Shown: one piece after another, positions 44,009 through 52,368 of the stretch
Layout of the letters: every line of letters starts with the position of its first letter
How positions within the stretch are numbered: position 1 is the first letter of the stretch
Source of the DNA: Kitasatospora papulosa
Lineage (GTDB): Bacteria; Actinomycetota; Actinomycetes; Streptomycetales; Streptomycetaceae
Assembly (NCBI RefSeq): GCF_000717245.1
Contig: NZ_JNYQ01000004.1
Location: forward strand, 930,001-994,000
Length of the DNA stretch: 64,000 nt
Reading direction: 5' to 3'
Translations under genes and position numbers: made by a program
The notes under the pieces: model-generated
What the model saw: the letters and a program-made list of their open reading frames with translations, nothing else
Told to the model about the DNA's origin: nothing
The model's database searches: none

Positions 44009-44539
44009 TCAGTAGCGCAGCTCCGCCGTGACCAGGCAGCGCTTGACGCGGGAGACCGAGCGCGGGCTGTCCATCCGGACGGCGACGGTCCTGGAATCGC
44101 CCCCGTCGACCTCGACCTCGGTCTCGCCCGTGTCGACGGTGAGGCCCTTGGCGTCGACGAATGTCACGTCGATCTCGTACACGTGCGTGCCCGTCGCGGT
44201 CGAGGTGATCTCGATCGACGAGGAGGTGTTCGCCTTGCGCTTGCCCTTCTTGGGCTGGGCGCAGCGGACGACACGCAGGCCGGGGGCGTCCGACGCGGTC
44301 GGGCTGGGTGTGGCCGACCCGTACGTGGAGCCGCCGGACGAGCTCGACGAGCTGTCGTAGTCGTCGTCGTAGTCGCGGTACCCGTTGTTGCTCTTCTTGG
44401 AGCTGGAGCAGCCACCGCCCGAGCCGCCGCTGCTGCGGCTCTTCCCGCTCTTGCCGCCGTGACTGGACGTCGAGAATCCGGTGAGCGCGAGCACCACCAC
44501 GACCAGGACCGCCGCGAACCTCATCTGTCGCCGCACCAT
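44009..44539 (-). CDS. Small exported protein of the afs locus, function unknown
   Basis: The 176-aa protein has a positively charged N-terminus (VRRQMR) and one hydrophobic segment (FAAVLVVVVLALTGF). A Gly/Ser/Lys/Asp low-complexity region (SSSSSSGG, YDDDYD) is followed by a C-terminal domain of about 90 residues predicted to be beta-rich (TYEI-type strands, VYEIDVTFVDAKGLTV). There is no lipobox cysteine. Two C-terminal-domain cysteines could pair. It lies between afsS and afsK, where I remember an uncharacterised gene in S. coelicolor too. I do not recognise the family. Confidence 0.7.
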   Translation of the reverse strand: MVRRQMRFAAVLVVVVLALTGFSTSSHGGKSGKSRSSGGSGGGCSSSKKSNNGYRDYDDDYDSSSSSSGGSTYGSATPSPTASDAPGLRVVRCAQPKKGKRKANTSSSIEITSTATGTHVYEIDVTFVDAKGLTVDTGETEVEVDGGDSRTVAVRMDSPRSVSRVKRCLVTAELRY

Positions 44540-44752
44540 CGATGCAGCCCCCCTAGCTGTTGCCGGTTTCGTCGGCCGTCGCACGGCCGCGCGACACCGT
44601 AACGCACAGCATTCCGGCCACTCACCCATGGTGCGGTCATGACCCTGTCACGGTCTTGTCATGGTCTCCGATGGCAGGAGGATCCGGCCGGGCGTAGCGT
44701 CGAGCCGGGGAGCGGTGCGCACAGCCGTGCGCCTTGACCCGGGAGGCTGTCG

Positions 44753-45442
44753 ATGATCCGCAACGTCCTCGGTTCCGTCGTCGCGCTCGTGGGAGCGGCA
44801 GCCGCCGTGCAGAGCCCCTTCCACAGCTGGTACGCCGACCGCCTCGGGCGGGACTACCGCGTCCAGGACCTGTTCGACGGCGTCAGCGGGGTCTCGTCGT
44901 CCGTCATGGGTTCGATCCTGCTGCCGTTCCTGTTCGCCGCGCTGGTGACGGTCGTCGGCGTCGTGCTCCGCTCGCGCTGGGTGGTGGCGCTCGCCGGCCT
45001 GGTCGTCCTCGGCTTCACCGTCCTGTGGATGGTGCGGCAGGGGCAGGCCGTGGGGAGCCTGACGGTCGACGGCGACGCCTCGGGGCTCCGCTGGGGCGTG
45101 GCCCAGGCCCTGGCGGGCGGCGTGCTGCTCCTGCTGGGGGCGCTGGTCATGTCGGGCCGGCGCGGCATACGGCGGGGGCGTGCCGCCGAACCGTATCCCG
45201 TGCCGCCGGACGACCGCCCCGACACCTGGCCGCCGACCCAGGAGCCGGGCCCGGCGGCGTACACCTCCCCCGGGCCGGAGCCCGAGGCGGACCCGTACAC
45301 GGGCCCCGGGCGGCACCGCGCGGAATACCGGGCGGCCCGGGAGGACGAGGACACCGCGGAGTTCCCGGTCCAGGACGGGAGCACCCACCCCGGCCGGGGC
45401 GAGCCGGAGGAGCGGGGCCGGTACCACCCGCCCCACCCCTGA
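44753..45442 (+). CDS. Membrane protein with Pro-rich cytoplasmic tail, function unknown
   Basis: The 229-aa protein has four hydrophobic segments within residues 1-142 (first VLGSVVALVGAAAAV; last LAGGVLLLLGALVM). A hydrophilic tail of about 90 residues rich in Pro, Arg, Glu and Tyr follows. ATG 44753 has GGGAGG at 44741-44746. It converges on afsK with only 3 nt between the stops. No known domain is recognised. Similar small Streptomyces membrane proteins are uncharacterised. Confidence 0.72.
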   Translation: MIRNVLGSVVALVGAAAAVQSPFHSWYADRLGRDYRVQDLFDGVSGVSSSVMGSILLPFLFAALVTVVGVVLRSRWVVALAGLVVLGFTVLWMVRQGQAVGSLTVDGDASGLRWGVAQALAGGVLLLLGALVMSGRRGIRRGRAAEPYPVPPDDRPDTWPPTQEPGPAAYTSPGPEPEADPYTGPGRHRAEYRAAREDEDTAEFPVQDGSTHPGRGEPEERGRYHPPHP

Positions 45443-45445
45443 GCG

Positions 45446-47824
45446 TCAGGTCCGCGCCCTGCCGCCCGTCCCGGTGCCCTTGAGCGCGTCCAGCGCGTAC
45501 ACGCAGCGGTCCTTGCTGCACGCGTACACGACACCCGCCCGCGCCACCGGGGAGCCCGTGATCTCGCCGCCCGTGGCGAGCTTCCAGCGGAGCTGGCCGC
45601 CCGCCGCGTCCAGCGTGTAGAGCACGTGGTCCGCCGAACCGAAGTGGACCCGGCCGTCGGCGACCACCGGGGCCCCGACCACGTCACCGCCCGCCGCGAA
45701 GCGCCACTTGGGGGTGCCGGTCACCGCGTCCAGGGTGTACAGGGCGCTGCCGCTGCCGACGTGCACGTTGCCCGCCGTGACCAGCACGGGCTCGACGGAC
45801 TGACGGGCCTCGGTCGCGATCCGCCAGCGGTCCTTGCCGGTCGAGGCGTCCAGGGCGTACACGGTGCCGAGGTAGTCGGCGAGGTACACCCCGCCGCCCG
45901 TGACCGCCGGGCCCGGGGCGAAGGCGGGCGGGGACAGGAAGACGGCCGGGGACTCGAAGTGCCAGCGCACCCGGCCCGAGACCATGTCCACGGCCAGCAC
46001 CCGGGTCCCCGCCGCGACGTACACCGAGCCGTCGGGCGCCGGGGTGACCCGGACCGGCACCCCGCCGCAGGAGGCGGCGTCGCCGACGGGGTACGACCAC
46101 CGCTCGGTGCCGGTGCGCGCGTCGACCGCCCGGAGCCGGGCGTCCTGCCACAGGAAGACCGTGCCGTCGTGGATGACGGGACCGGCCTCCGCGGTCTCGA
46201 AGTCCGTCTGGAGGCCCGTGGCCTCCCACAGCTTCTCGCCGCTCGACGCCTCCCAGGCCTGTACGCCGCCACCCCGTGTGCCGGTCAGGACGGTGCCCCG
46301 GTCGGCCTTGAGGGAGTACACCCAGGCGTCCGTCTGCAGGCGCCACCGCTCGGCGCCCGTCGCCGCGTCCAGCGCGTACAGGGACGGGCCGTCCGAGGCG
46401 TGGATCCGGCCGCCGTCGACGGTCATCGACCAGGCCACGTCGCGGGTCTTGAACTGACGGCGTCCGTTGCCGACGTCCAGGGCGTGGACCTCGAAGGACG
46501 TCACGTACAGCAGGTCACCGACCACGACGGGGGTCCCCCACACGTCGTTCGACATGCGGAAACGCCACGGCCGCCAGCGTTCCGGGGCGGCGGGGGCCGC
46601 GTCCGGGGCCGGTGCCGGGGCGGGCACGGGTGCGGCCGGGGCCGCCGGGGTGTGCCCGCCGGGCGGGCGCACCCAGCCGGTCACCGGGTCGGCGTGCGCC
46701 GCCGCGGGGCCGCGTACGTCCACGGGGCGCGGCCCGGGTCCGATCGGCACCCTGGCGCCCGCCAGCCGCACGGGACCGCCGTCGGGGGCGGACGTGGACA
46801 CCGGCACGGGCGCCGGCGCGGTCCGCAGGTCACCGGCACCGCGCCACGCCCCGTCCCGGTCGGCGCCCGGCGGCGGCCGCTGCGGCGGCGGCGGAACGGC
46901 CACCGGGGCGGGCGGCACGGTGACGGTGCGGCCCCCACCGCGGCGCTGCTCGATCATCGCGGTCGCGACGGTCGGCAGCCAGGCCGACGCCGTGCCGCTG
47001 TCGTCACTGCCGGAGGCGAACAGGTGCGGGGCCAGCTGGGCCTGCAGATCCGCCGGGCTCGGCCGCCGCGTCGGGTCCATCTGCATGCAGGACTCGATGA
47101 GCGGGCGGAGGTCGTCGGGCAGCCCCTCCGTGTCGGGACCCTCCCGCAGCAGCATGAACACGGTCTCGACCGGGTTCGCCCCGTGGAAGGGCGCGTGGCC
47201 GGTCGCCGCGAAGACGAGGGTCGAACCGAGCGAGAAGATGTCGCTGGCCCCCGTCACGCTGCGCGAGTCGCGCGCCTGTTCCGGCGACATGTACGCGGGC
47301 GTGCCCACGGCCACGTTCGTCATGGTCAGCCGGGTGTTGGAGACCCCGGACGCGATCCCGAAGTCGATCACCCGCGGGCCGTCCTCGACCACCAGGACGT
47401 TGGACGGCTTCAGGTCGCGGTGGACGAGGCCTGCCCCGTGGATCGACTGCAGGGCCTCCGCGATACCGGCGGCCAGCCAGCGCACGGCCTGCGTCGGCAT
47501 CGGCCCGCACTCACTCACTATCTCCTCGAGGGAGGGCGCGGGTACGTAGGCGGTGGCCAGCCAGGGCACGGCCGCCCTCGGGTCGGCGTCGACCACGGCA
47601 GCGGTGTAGAACCCGCTGACCGCGCGGGCGGCCTCCACCTCACGCGTGAAGCGGACCCGGAACAGCTGGTCCTCGGCCAGTTCCGTACGGACCGTCTTGA
47701 TCGCCACCCGTCGGCCCGACGCCGACCTCGCCAGATAGACCAGCCCCATGCCGCCGGCCCCGAGCCGTCCCAGCACCTCGAACGGGCCGATCCGCCTCGG
47801 GTCATGCTGCGTCAGCTGCTCCAC
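45446..47824 (-). CDS. afsK: Ser/Thr protein kinase AfsK with PQQ-type beta-propeller
   Basis: The 792-aa protein (S. coelicolor AfsK is about 799) has its kinase domain near residues 14-275: GAGGMG 22-27, Lys43, HRDLKPSN from 134 and DFG 153-155. The activation loop TRLTMTN places a threonine at 168, the position reported as the AfsK autophosphorylation site, which supports the start. A Pro/Ala linker leads to an eight-or-so-bladed PQQ-like propeller (repeated YALDAATG/GxxRWR units). There is no transmembrane helix. It phosphorylates AfsR. Start GTG 47822-47824 with GGAGGTG 9 nt upstream. Confidence 0.92.
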   Translation of the reverse strand: MEQLTQHDPRRIGPFEVLGRLGAGGMGLVYLARSASGRRVAIKTVRTELAEDQLFRVRFTREVEAARAVSGFYTAAVVDADPRAAVPWLATAYVPAPSLEEIVSECGPMPTQAVRWLAAGIAEALQSIHGAGLVHRDLKPSNVLVVEDGPRVIDFGIASGVSNTRLTMTNVAVGTPAYMSPEQARDSRSVTGASDIFSLGSTLVFAATGHAPFHGANPVETVFMLLREGPDTEGLPDDLRPLIESCMQMDPTRRPSPADLQAQLAPHLFASGSDDSGTASAWLPTVATAMIEQRRGGGRTVTVPPAPVAVPPPPQRPPPGADRDGAWRGAGDLRTAPAPVPVSTSAPDGGPVRLAGARVPIGPGPRPVDVRGPAAAHADPVTGWVRPPGGHTPAAPAAPVPAPAPAPDAAPAAPERWRPWRFRMSNDVWGTPVVVGDLLYVTSFEVHALDVGNGRRQFKTRDVAWSMTVDGGRIHASDGPSLYALDAATGAERWRLQTDAWVYSLKADRGTVLTGTRGGGVQAWEASSGEKLWEATGLQTDFETAEAGPVIHDGTVFLWQDARLRAVDARTGTERWSYPVGDAASCGGVPVRVTPAPDGSVYVAAGTRVLAVDMVSGRVRWHFESPAVFLSPPAFAPGPAVTGGGVYLADYLGTVYALDASTGKDRWRIATEARQSVEPVLVTAGNVHVGSGSALYTLDAVTGTPKWRFAAGGDVVGAPVVADGRVHFGSADHVLYTLDAAGGQLRWKLATGGEITGSPVARAGVVYACSKDRCVYALDALKGTGTGGRART

Positions 47825-48028
47825 TTGCCTGCCACCTCCCCGTACGGGCCTCAGGAACAGAAGCCCGCGAAATCCCGCCCTGTGCAGCGTCTCACCAGTG
47901 GGCACCACATGGCGGTGCACACCCTGATTCTTCCTGTCCCGGGGCCTGGTTGCGAACCCGGGGGCGAGTCGGGGTGTTGTGTGGCACTCCATCCCTTTCA
48001 GGACAGCCGCACGACGGCCGCGGAACGG

Positions 48029-48823
48029 CTACCGCAGCGGTTCGGTCGGCTGGAGCACGGCGAAAGCCGCACCCTGGTCGTCCTGGAGGACCGCCGTCCG
48101 TCCGTACGGGATGTCGAGGGCCGGGGCCGTGATCCGGCCACCGAGCCGGACGGCGGTCTCGGCGGACCGGTCGCAGTCGGCGACGGCGAAGTAGTTCAGG
48201 AAGTAGCTGGGCAGCATCTCGGGGAAGGCGTCCGTGATGACCGCGCGCCCGCCGACCGCCGTGTCCTCGCCCGGCTCGGTACCCGCGGGTGACCAGACGC
48301 GGAAGGGCTCCGGCGCCCCCTCGGGCCCTGGCAGCTCGATGTCGGTCCCCCGGAATCCGAGGACCTGCTCGTAGAACGCGTCCACGCGCTCGGGCCTGCG
48401 GGTGTGGACCTCGGTCCAGCAGAAGGATCCCGGGGCGTTGCTCTTCTCGAAACCGGCCCGCCGGCCCGCCTGCCAGAGGCCGAACACCGCGCCGCCGGGG
48501 TCGGCCGCCTGGGCGAGGACCCCGGCGTCGCCGGCCCGCACCGGGTCGGTGATCACCTGGCCGCCCGCCTTCCGGACCAGGGCGACGGTGGCGAGGATGT
48601 CGTCGGTGGAGAAGTAGACGCCCCAGGTCGTGGGCATGCGGCCGTCCTGCTTGGCGGCGAGCGCGGCGACGAGCTCGCCGTCGCTGTAGGCGTCGGCGAA
48701 GGGCATCCCGTCCCCCGCGCGGAACGTCCAGCCGAACAGACCGCCGTAGAAGCGCTTGCCGGCCTCCAGGTCCGAGAGCTGCACATCCACCCAGCACGGC
48801 GCGGACTGCGCGAATACGGCCAT
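48029..48823 (-). CDS. VOC (glyoxalase-fold) protein next to afsK, candidate KbpA
   Basis: The 264-aa protein has two VOC/glyoxalase modules: PCWVDVQLSDLEAGKRFYGGLFGWTF at the N-terminus and GSFCWTEVHTRRPERVDAFYEQVLGF near residue 135. Each ends in a DPxGAxFxLWQ-type strand. ATG 48821-48823 is chosen because AAGGA lies about 10 nt upstream; the longer frame has no support. It is upstream of afsK on the same strand with a 204-nt gap. In S. coelicolor the AfsK-binding inhibitor KbpA (about 252 aa, as I remember) is encoded next to afsK, so this may be its orthologue. Confidence 0.78.
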   Translation of the reverse strand: MAVFAQSAPCWVDVQLSDLEAGKRFYGGLFGWTFRAGDGMPFADAYSDGELVAALAAKQDGRMPTTWGVYFSTDDILATVALVRKAGGQVITDPVRAGDAGVLAQAADPGGAVFGLWQAGRRAGFEKSNAPGSFCWTEVHTRRPERVDAFYEQVLGFRGTDIELPGPEGAPEPFRVWSPAGTEPGEDTAVGGRAVITDAFPEMLPSYFLNYFAVADCDRSAETAVRLGGRITAPALDIPYGRTAVLQDDQGAAFAVLQPTEPLR

Positions 48824-49237
48824 GACCGGAGTCCTTCCGTCGCTGTGGGGCGTGACGGCGCGGCGGCGGCGCGGCGGCTGTGGATCGCGGTGGACCACCA
48901 CGAGGGCCGCCGTGACGTCCCTCACACTCAACGTAGCGTCGGGGGTCCCGGAGCGCGCCCCGAGGGGCCGAATAGAACCTTTGCCCGAATCGTGAAGCTT
49001 CCGCCCGCCCCGTGGACGGAAGTTGTCCACCAAAGTTATCCACAGGCTGTTGATAACAACATCGCACCACGGCCCCCCGAGTGCGGCCGGAGAGGAATTC
49101 CATAAACCCTCCGGGTCACCTGGAATTACCGCTCGAGCACGCTCGGGAATTGCGTCGTCCACCCTGTCCCGACTGGGGCGTTCCCCATTTGCAGTCGGTC
49201 AGATCGCGCTCGGTTCACCCCTCGGTAAGCTGACGGC
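48824..49237. other. Divergent intergenic region before tetR with DnaA-box-like cluster and palindromes
   Basis: The spacer has no convincing coding frame. It contains the DnaA-box-like cluster at 49023-49056, a palindrome GGAATTCC at 49094-49101 and a related GGAATTACC at 49122-49130, which may be TetR operator half-sites. TAAGCT (49226-49231) lies 6 nt before the tetR ATG, with no Shine-Dalgarno, suggesting a leaderless tetR transcript. Confidence 0.35.
49023..49056. promoter_or_regulatory. Cluster of three DnaA-box-like 9-mers
   Basis: TTGTCCACC (49023-49031) is one base from the preferred Streptomyces box TTGTCCACA. TTATCCACA (49036-49044) is an exact classical DnaA box. TGTTGATAA (49048-49056) is the reverse complement of TTATCAACA, one base off. 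Three in 34 bp outside oriC is unusual and could titrate DnaA or regulate the flanking genes. Confidence 0.45.
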
Positions 49238-49885
49238 ATGACAGGACAAGTGCGCACCGTCGACGGCCGCGTGGCTGGTCGGCGAGGTCAGGCGACGCGG
49301 CAGAAGCTGCTCGACTGCCTCAGCGAGATGCTCAGCTCCTCGCCGTACCGGGACGTCAAAGTCATCGACGTGGCCCGTAAGGCCGGGACTTCACCCGCGA
49401 CTTTCTACCAGTATTTCCCCGACGTCGAGGGCGCCGTTCTCGAACTCGCCGAGGAAATGGCCAAGGAAGGCGCCGGACTGACCGAACTGGTCGGCGGGCG
49501 CTCCTGGGTCGGCAAGGCCGGCTGGCAGGCATCGGAAGAACTGGTCGAGGGCTTCCTCGACTTCTGGCGGCGGCACGATGCGATCCTCCGTGTCGTCGAC
49601 CTCGGCGCGGCCGAAGGGGACAAGCGGTTCTACAAGATCCGCATGAAGGTCCTGAACTCGGTCACCAACTCCCTGACGGACGCGGTCAAGGAACTCCAGT
49701 CCAAGGGCAGGGTGGACAAGGACGTCAGCCCCGGCGCGGTGGCGGGCTCCCTGGTCGTCATGCTCGCGGGGGTCGCCTCGCACCAGAAGGGCTTCACCAC
49801 CTGGGGCGTGAAGCAGGCCGAACTCCGCCCCAACCTCGCCCTGCTGGTCCACCTGGGCATCACCGGCAAGAAGCCGGTCAGGTAG
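49238..49885 (+). CDS. TetR family transcriptional regulator
   Basis: The 215-aa protein has an N-terminal TetR helix-turn-helix (TRQKLLDCLSEML...VIDVARKAGTSPATFYQYFPDVEGAV, about 18-70). A helical ligand domain follows with a conserved C-terminal segment (AGSLVVMLAGVASHQKGF). The ligand is unknown. ATG 49238 has no Shine-Dalgarno sequence but a -10-like TAAGCT 6 nt upstream. It is followed by a strong terminator, so it is monocistronic. Confidence 0.87.
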   Translation: MTGQVRTVDGRVAGRRGQATRQKLLDCLSEMLSSSPYRDVKVIDVARKAGTSPATFYQYFPDVEGAVLELAEEMAKEGAGLTELVGGRSWVGKAGWQASEELVEGFLDFWRRHDAILRVVDLGAAEGDKRFYKIRMKVLNSVTNSLTDAVKELQSKGRVDKDVSPGAVAGSLVVMLAGVASHQKGFTTWGVKQAELRPNLALLVHLGITGKKPVR

Positions 49886-49956
49886 GCGCCGGCCAGGACA
49901 CCCCCGCACACGCCGGGCCGCCGCACCCCCGCCCGGCTCCTCCACGTCCTGTCTCA

Positions 49957-49990
49957 CCGACGGCGGACCACCCGTGTGGTCCGCCGTCGG
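49957..49990 (+). terminator. Terminator after tetR
   Basis: A perfect 15-bp stem (CCGACGGCGGACCAC with GTGGTCCGCCGTCGG) and a CCGT tetraloop begin 71 nt past the stop codon. Confidence 0.75.
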
Positions 49991-50028
49991 CGTTCCCGCA
50001 CCGGCTCCGGACGCTGTGGAATGGACCC

Positions 50029-50694
50029 ATGAGCGATGCACAGAAGGACTTCCGCGACCTGCTCCACGCCCAGCGCGTCTGGGACGTCCCCCTCCCCCGT
50101 TTCGACCCGTCCTCCGCACCCGCCGCCCCCCTGCCCCTCTTCCACGCCTGGTTCGCCGAGGCGGTGGCCGCCGGCCAGACCGAGCCGCACACCATGACCC
50201 TGGCGACCGCGGACACCGAGGGCCGGCCCGACGTACGCACGCTGGTGCTGCACGACGCGGACGAGCGCGGCTGGCACTTCGCCACGCATGCCACCAGCGC
50301 GAAGGGACGCCAGCTCGCCGCACGCCCGTACGCGGCGCTCGGCTTCTACTGGCCCGCCCAGGGGCGGCAGGTACGGGTGCGGGGCGCCGCCGTCCCCGCC
50401 GGCCGCGAGGAGAGCCGGGCCGATCTGCACGCCAGGTCCACCGGTGCGCTGGCCGCCGCGCTGACCGGGTCGCAGAGCGAGGTGCTGGGCTCGCAGGAGG
50501 AACTCGTACGGGCCTCCGAGGCGGCCTGGGACCGCGCGCGGGCGGAACCGGACGCCGAGGCGGAGACCTGGACGCGCTACGTGGTCGAGCCCCGGGAGGT
50601 GGAGTTCTTCCAGGGGGACGGGCGGCGCCGGCACGTACGGCTGCGCTACCGCCGTGACGGGGCGGCCTGGACCCGTGAGCTCCTCTGGCCCTGA
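50029..50694 (+). CDS. Pyridoxamine 5'-phosphate oxidase family (PdxH-like) flavoprotein
   Basis: The 221-aa FMN split-barrel protein has MTLATADTEGRPDVRTLVL, the N-terminal strand pair of PNPOx, and HATSAKGRQLAARPYAALGFYWPAQGRQVRVRG. The C-terminal PNPOx dimerisation region (VEPREVEFFQG...RLRYRRDGAAWTRELLWP) closes it. True PdxH ends in RLxP, and here the end is LLWP. It may make pyridoxal phosphate or act on another substrate. ATG 50029; gene spacing suggests its own promoter. Confidence 0.82.
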   Translation: MSDAQKDFRDLLHAQRVWDVPLPRFDPSSAPAAPLPLFHAWFAEAVAAGQTEPHTMTLATADTEGRPDVRTLVLHDADERGWHFATHATSAKGRQLAARPYAALGFYWPAQGRQVRVRGAAVPAGREESRADLHARSTGALAAALTGSQSEVLGSQEELVRASEAAWDRARAEPDAEAETWTRYVVEPREVEFFQGDGRRRHVRLRYRRDGAAWTRELLWP

Positions 50695-50762
50695 TGCGGC
50701 ACTTATACGGCTTTTGCACGGAAGGGGCACTATGGGAGTCAGGTGAGCTTCTGGAGGCACCC

Positions 50763-51674
50763 ATGGCACGAACCCGTTCCCGGTACGCACCCGACCGCGG
50801 TCTGACCACCCGCATGGTGAGCACGATGTTCTTCATCGGCCTGCTGTACGTGGTCCTCGTGGGCGTGCTGCTGGCCGTCCTGCGCGGCGCCTGGCCCGTC
50901 GTCCTGATCCTGGCGGGCGGGATGTTCGTCGCCCAGTTCTGGTTCAGCGACCGCATCGCGGCGTACGGCATGGGCGCCCGGGAGGTCACCCCGCGGGAGG
51001 CACCGGAACTGCACGGGGCGATCGACCGGATCTGCGCCCTCGCCGACATGCCGAAACCCCGGGTGGCCGTCGCGCAAAGCGATGTGCCGAACGCCTTCGC
51101 GACCGGCCGCAGCGAGAAGACGGCCCTGGTCTGCGCCACGACCGGGCTGCTGCGCCGGCTGGAGCCCGAGGAGCTCGAAGGTGTCCTCGCCCACGAGATG
51201 TCGCACGTCGCGCACCGCGACGTCGCCGTGATGACGATCGCGTCGTTCCTCGGGGTCCTCGCCGGCGTCGTCACCCGGGTCGCCCTCTGGGGCGGCTTCG
51301 CCCGCAACAGCCGGGGCAACGACCCGGCGGGCGTCATCATCATGCTCATCCCGCTGATCAGCGCGGTCGTGTACGCCCTCAGCTTCCTGCTGACCCGGCT
51401 GCTCTCCCGCTACCGGGAGCTCTCGGCCGACCGCACGGCCGCACTGCTCACCGGCCGTCCCTCGGCGCTCGCCTCGGCCCTCACCAAGGTGAGCGGGCAG
51501 ATGGCCAGGATCCCGACGGAGGACCTGCGGAAGGCGGAGCCGTACAACGCCTTCTACTTCGTGCCCGCCTTCGCCTCCAAGGAGAGCCTGGGCCGGCTGC
51601 TCTCCTCCCACCCGACCCTCGAACAGCGTCTGGACCAGCTGGCCCGCATATCCGCCGGCCTGTCCCACCCGTGA
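50763..51674 (+). CDS. htpX: M48 family membrane zinc metalloprotease HtpX
   Basis: The 303-aa protein has two N-terminal transmembrane helices (MFFIGLLYVVLVGVLLAV and VVLILAGGMFVAQFWF). The zinc motif HEMSH is at 144-148 and the third ligand Glu is in RELSADRTAA, between two more hydrophobic segments. HtpX degrades misfolded membrane proteins. ATG 50763 has GGAGG about 6 nt upstream. The gene for a PspA-associated protein starts 9 nt after it, linking both to envelope stress. Confidence 0.9.
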   Translation: MARTRSRYAPDRGLTTRMVSTMFFIGLLYVVLVGVLLAVLRGAWPVVLILAGGMFVAQFWFSDRIAAYGMGAREVTPREAPELHGAIDRICALADMPKPRVAVAQSDVPNAFATGRSEKTALVCATTGLLRRLEPEELEGVLAHEMSHVAHRDVAVMTIASFLGVLAGVVTRVALWGGFARNSRGNDPAGVIIMLIPLISAVVYALSFLLTRLLSRYRELSADRTAALLTGRPSALASALTKVSGQMARIPTEDLRKAEPYNAFYFVPAFASKESLGRLLSSHPTLEQRLDQLARISAGLSHP

Positions 51675-51683
51675 GGAGCTTCC

Positions 51684-52274
51684 GTGGGCCTGCTCGACAG
51701 CATCCTGGGGCGCAGCAAACCGGTCCGCCCCGACCTCGACCAGCTCTTCGCGGTCCCCTCCGCGGCACTGACCCTCCAGGCCGGCACCGGTTTCTCACCG
51801 ACCGGGGCCGGCTCGGTGTGCTTCGCGGGGGTGGAGGGAGGCACGTTCGCCCGCCTCCAGGAGGACGTACGCGAACTGCTGGACGCGGACACGGGGCGGG
51901 GAGGGATCCCCGTGGACCTCAGCCGGGACTCCTACGGATACACCTGGCTGCTGGCACGTCAGGAGCCAGGGGCCGACGGCACGGCCGCCCTGGTGAACGA
52001 CCTGCACGCGGTCAACACCCTGTTGCAGGACGGCGGCTTCGGTCCGCAGCTGCTCTGCTCGCTGATCGGGTTCCGGGACCCGGCGGGACGCCCGCTCGCC
52101 CTCGTGTACCTCTACAAGCGGGGCACGTTCTACCCGTTCGCCCCGGACCCCGGCGGCGGGGAGCGGCGCGACAACCAACTGGAGCTCCAGGTACGGGCCG
52201 TGCTCGGTGACGACCTGCGCGTGGAGGGCGACCTGTCGCGGTGGTTCCCGGTGTGGGGCGCTCCGGGCCTGTGA
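51684..52274 (+). CDS. pspAB: PspA-associated protein PspAB
   Basis: The 196-aa soluble protein begins GLLDSILGRSKPVRPDLDQLFAVPSAALTL, the start I recognise for the actinobacterial PspAB family. That family is usually found beside htpX and genes for PspA and PspAA. It contains GVEGGTFARLQEDV and LVYLYKRGTFYPFAP. Its job in phage-shock-type membrane stress is not defined. GTG 51684 is 9 nt after htpX, so they form one operon. pspA itself is not in this window. Confidence 0.82.
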   Translation: MGLLDSILGRSKPVRPDLDQLFAVPSAALTLQAGTGFSPTGAGSVCFAGVEGGTFARLQEDVRELLDADTGRGGIPVDLSRDSYGYTWLLARQEPGADGTAALVNDLHAVNTLLQDGGFGPQLLCSLIGFRDPAGRPLALVYLYKRGTFYPFAPDPGGGERRDNQLELQVRAVLGDDLRVEGDLSRWFPVWGAPGL

Positions 52275-52368
52275 ACGGGGCGCGCCGCGTCACCCCGTGA
52301 TCATTTCGCAACCGATTCCCGCCCGGACCGGAACCCACCGTGTCCTCGGCCTACTTACGCTCCGAAGC

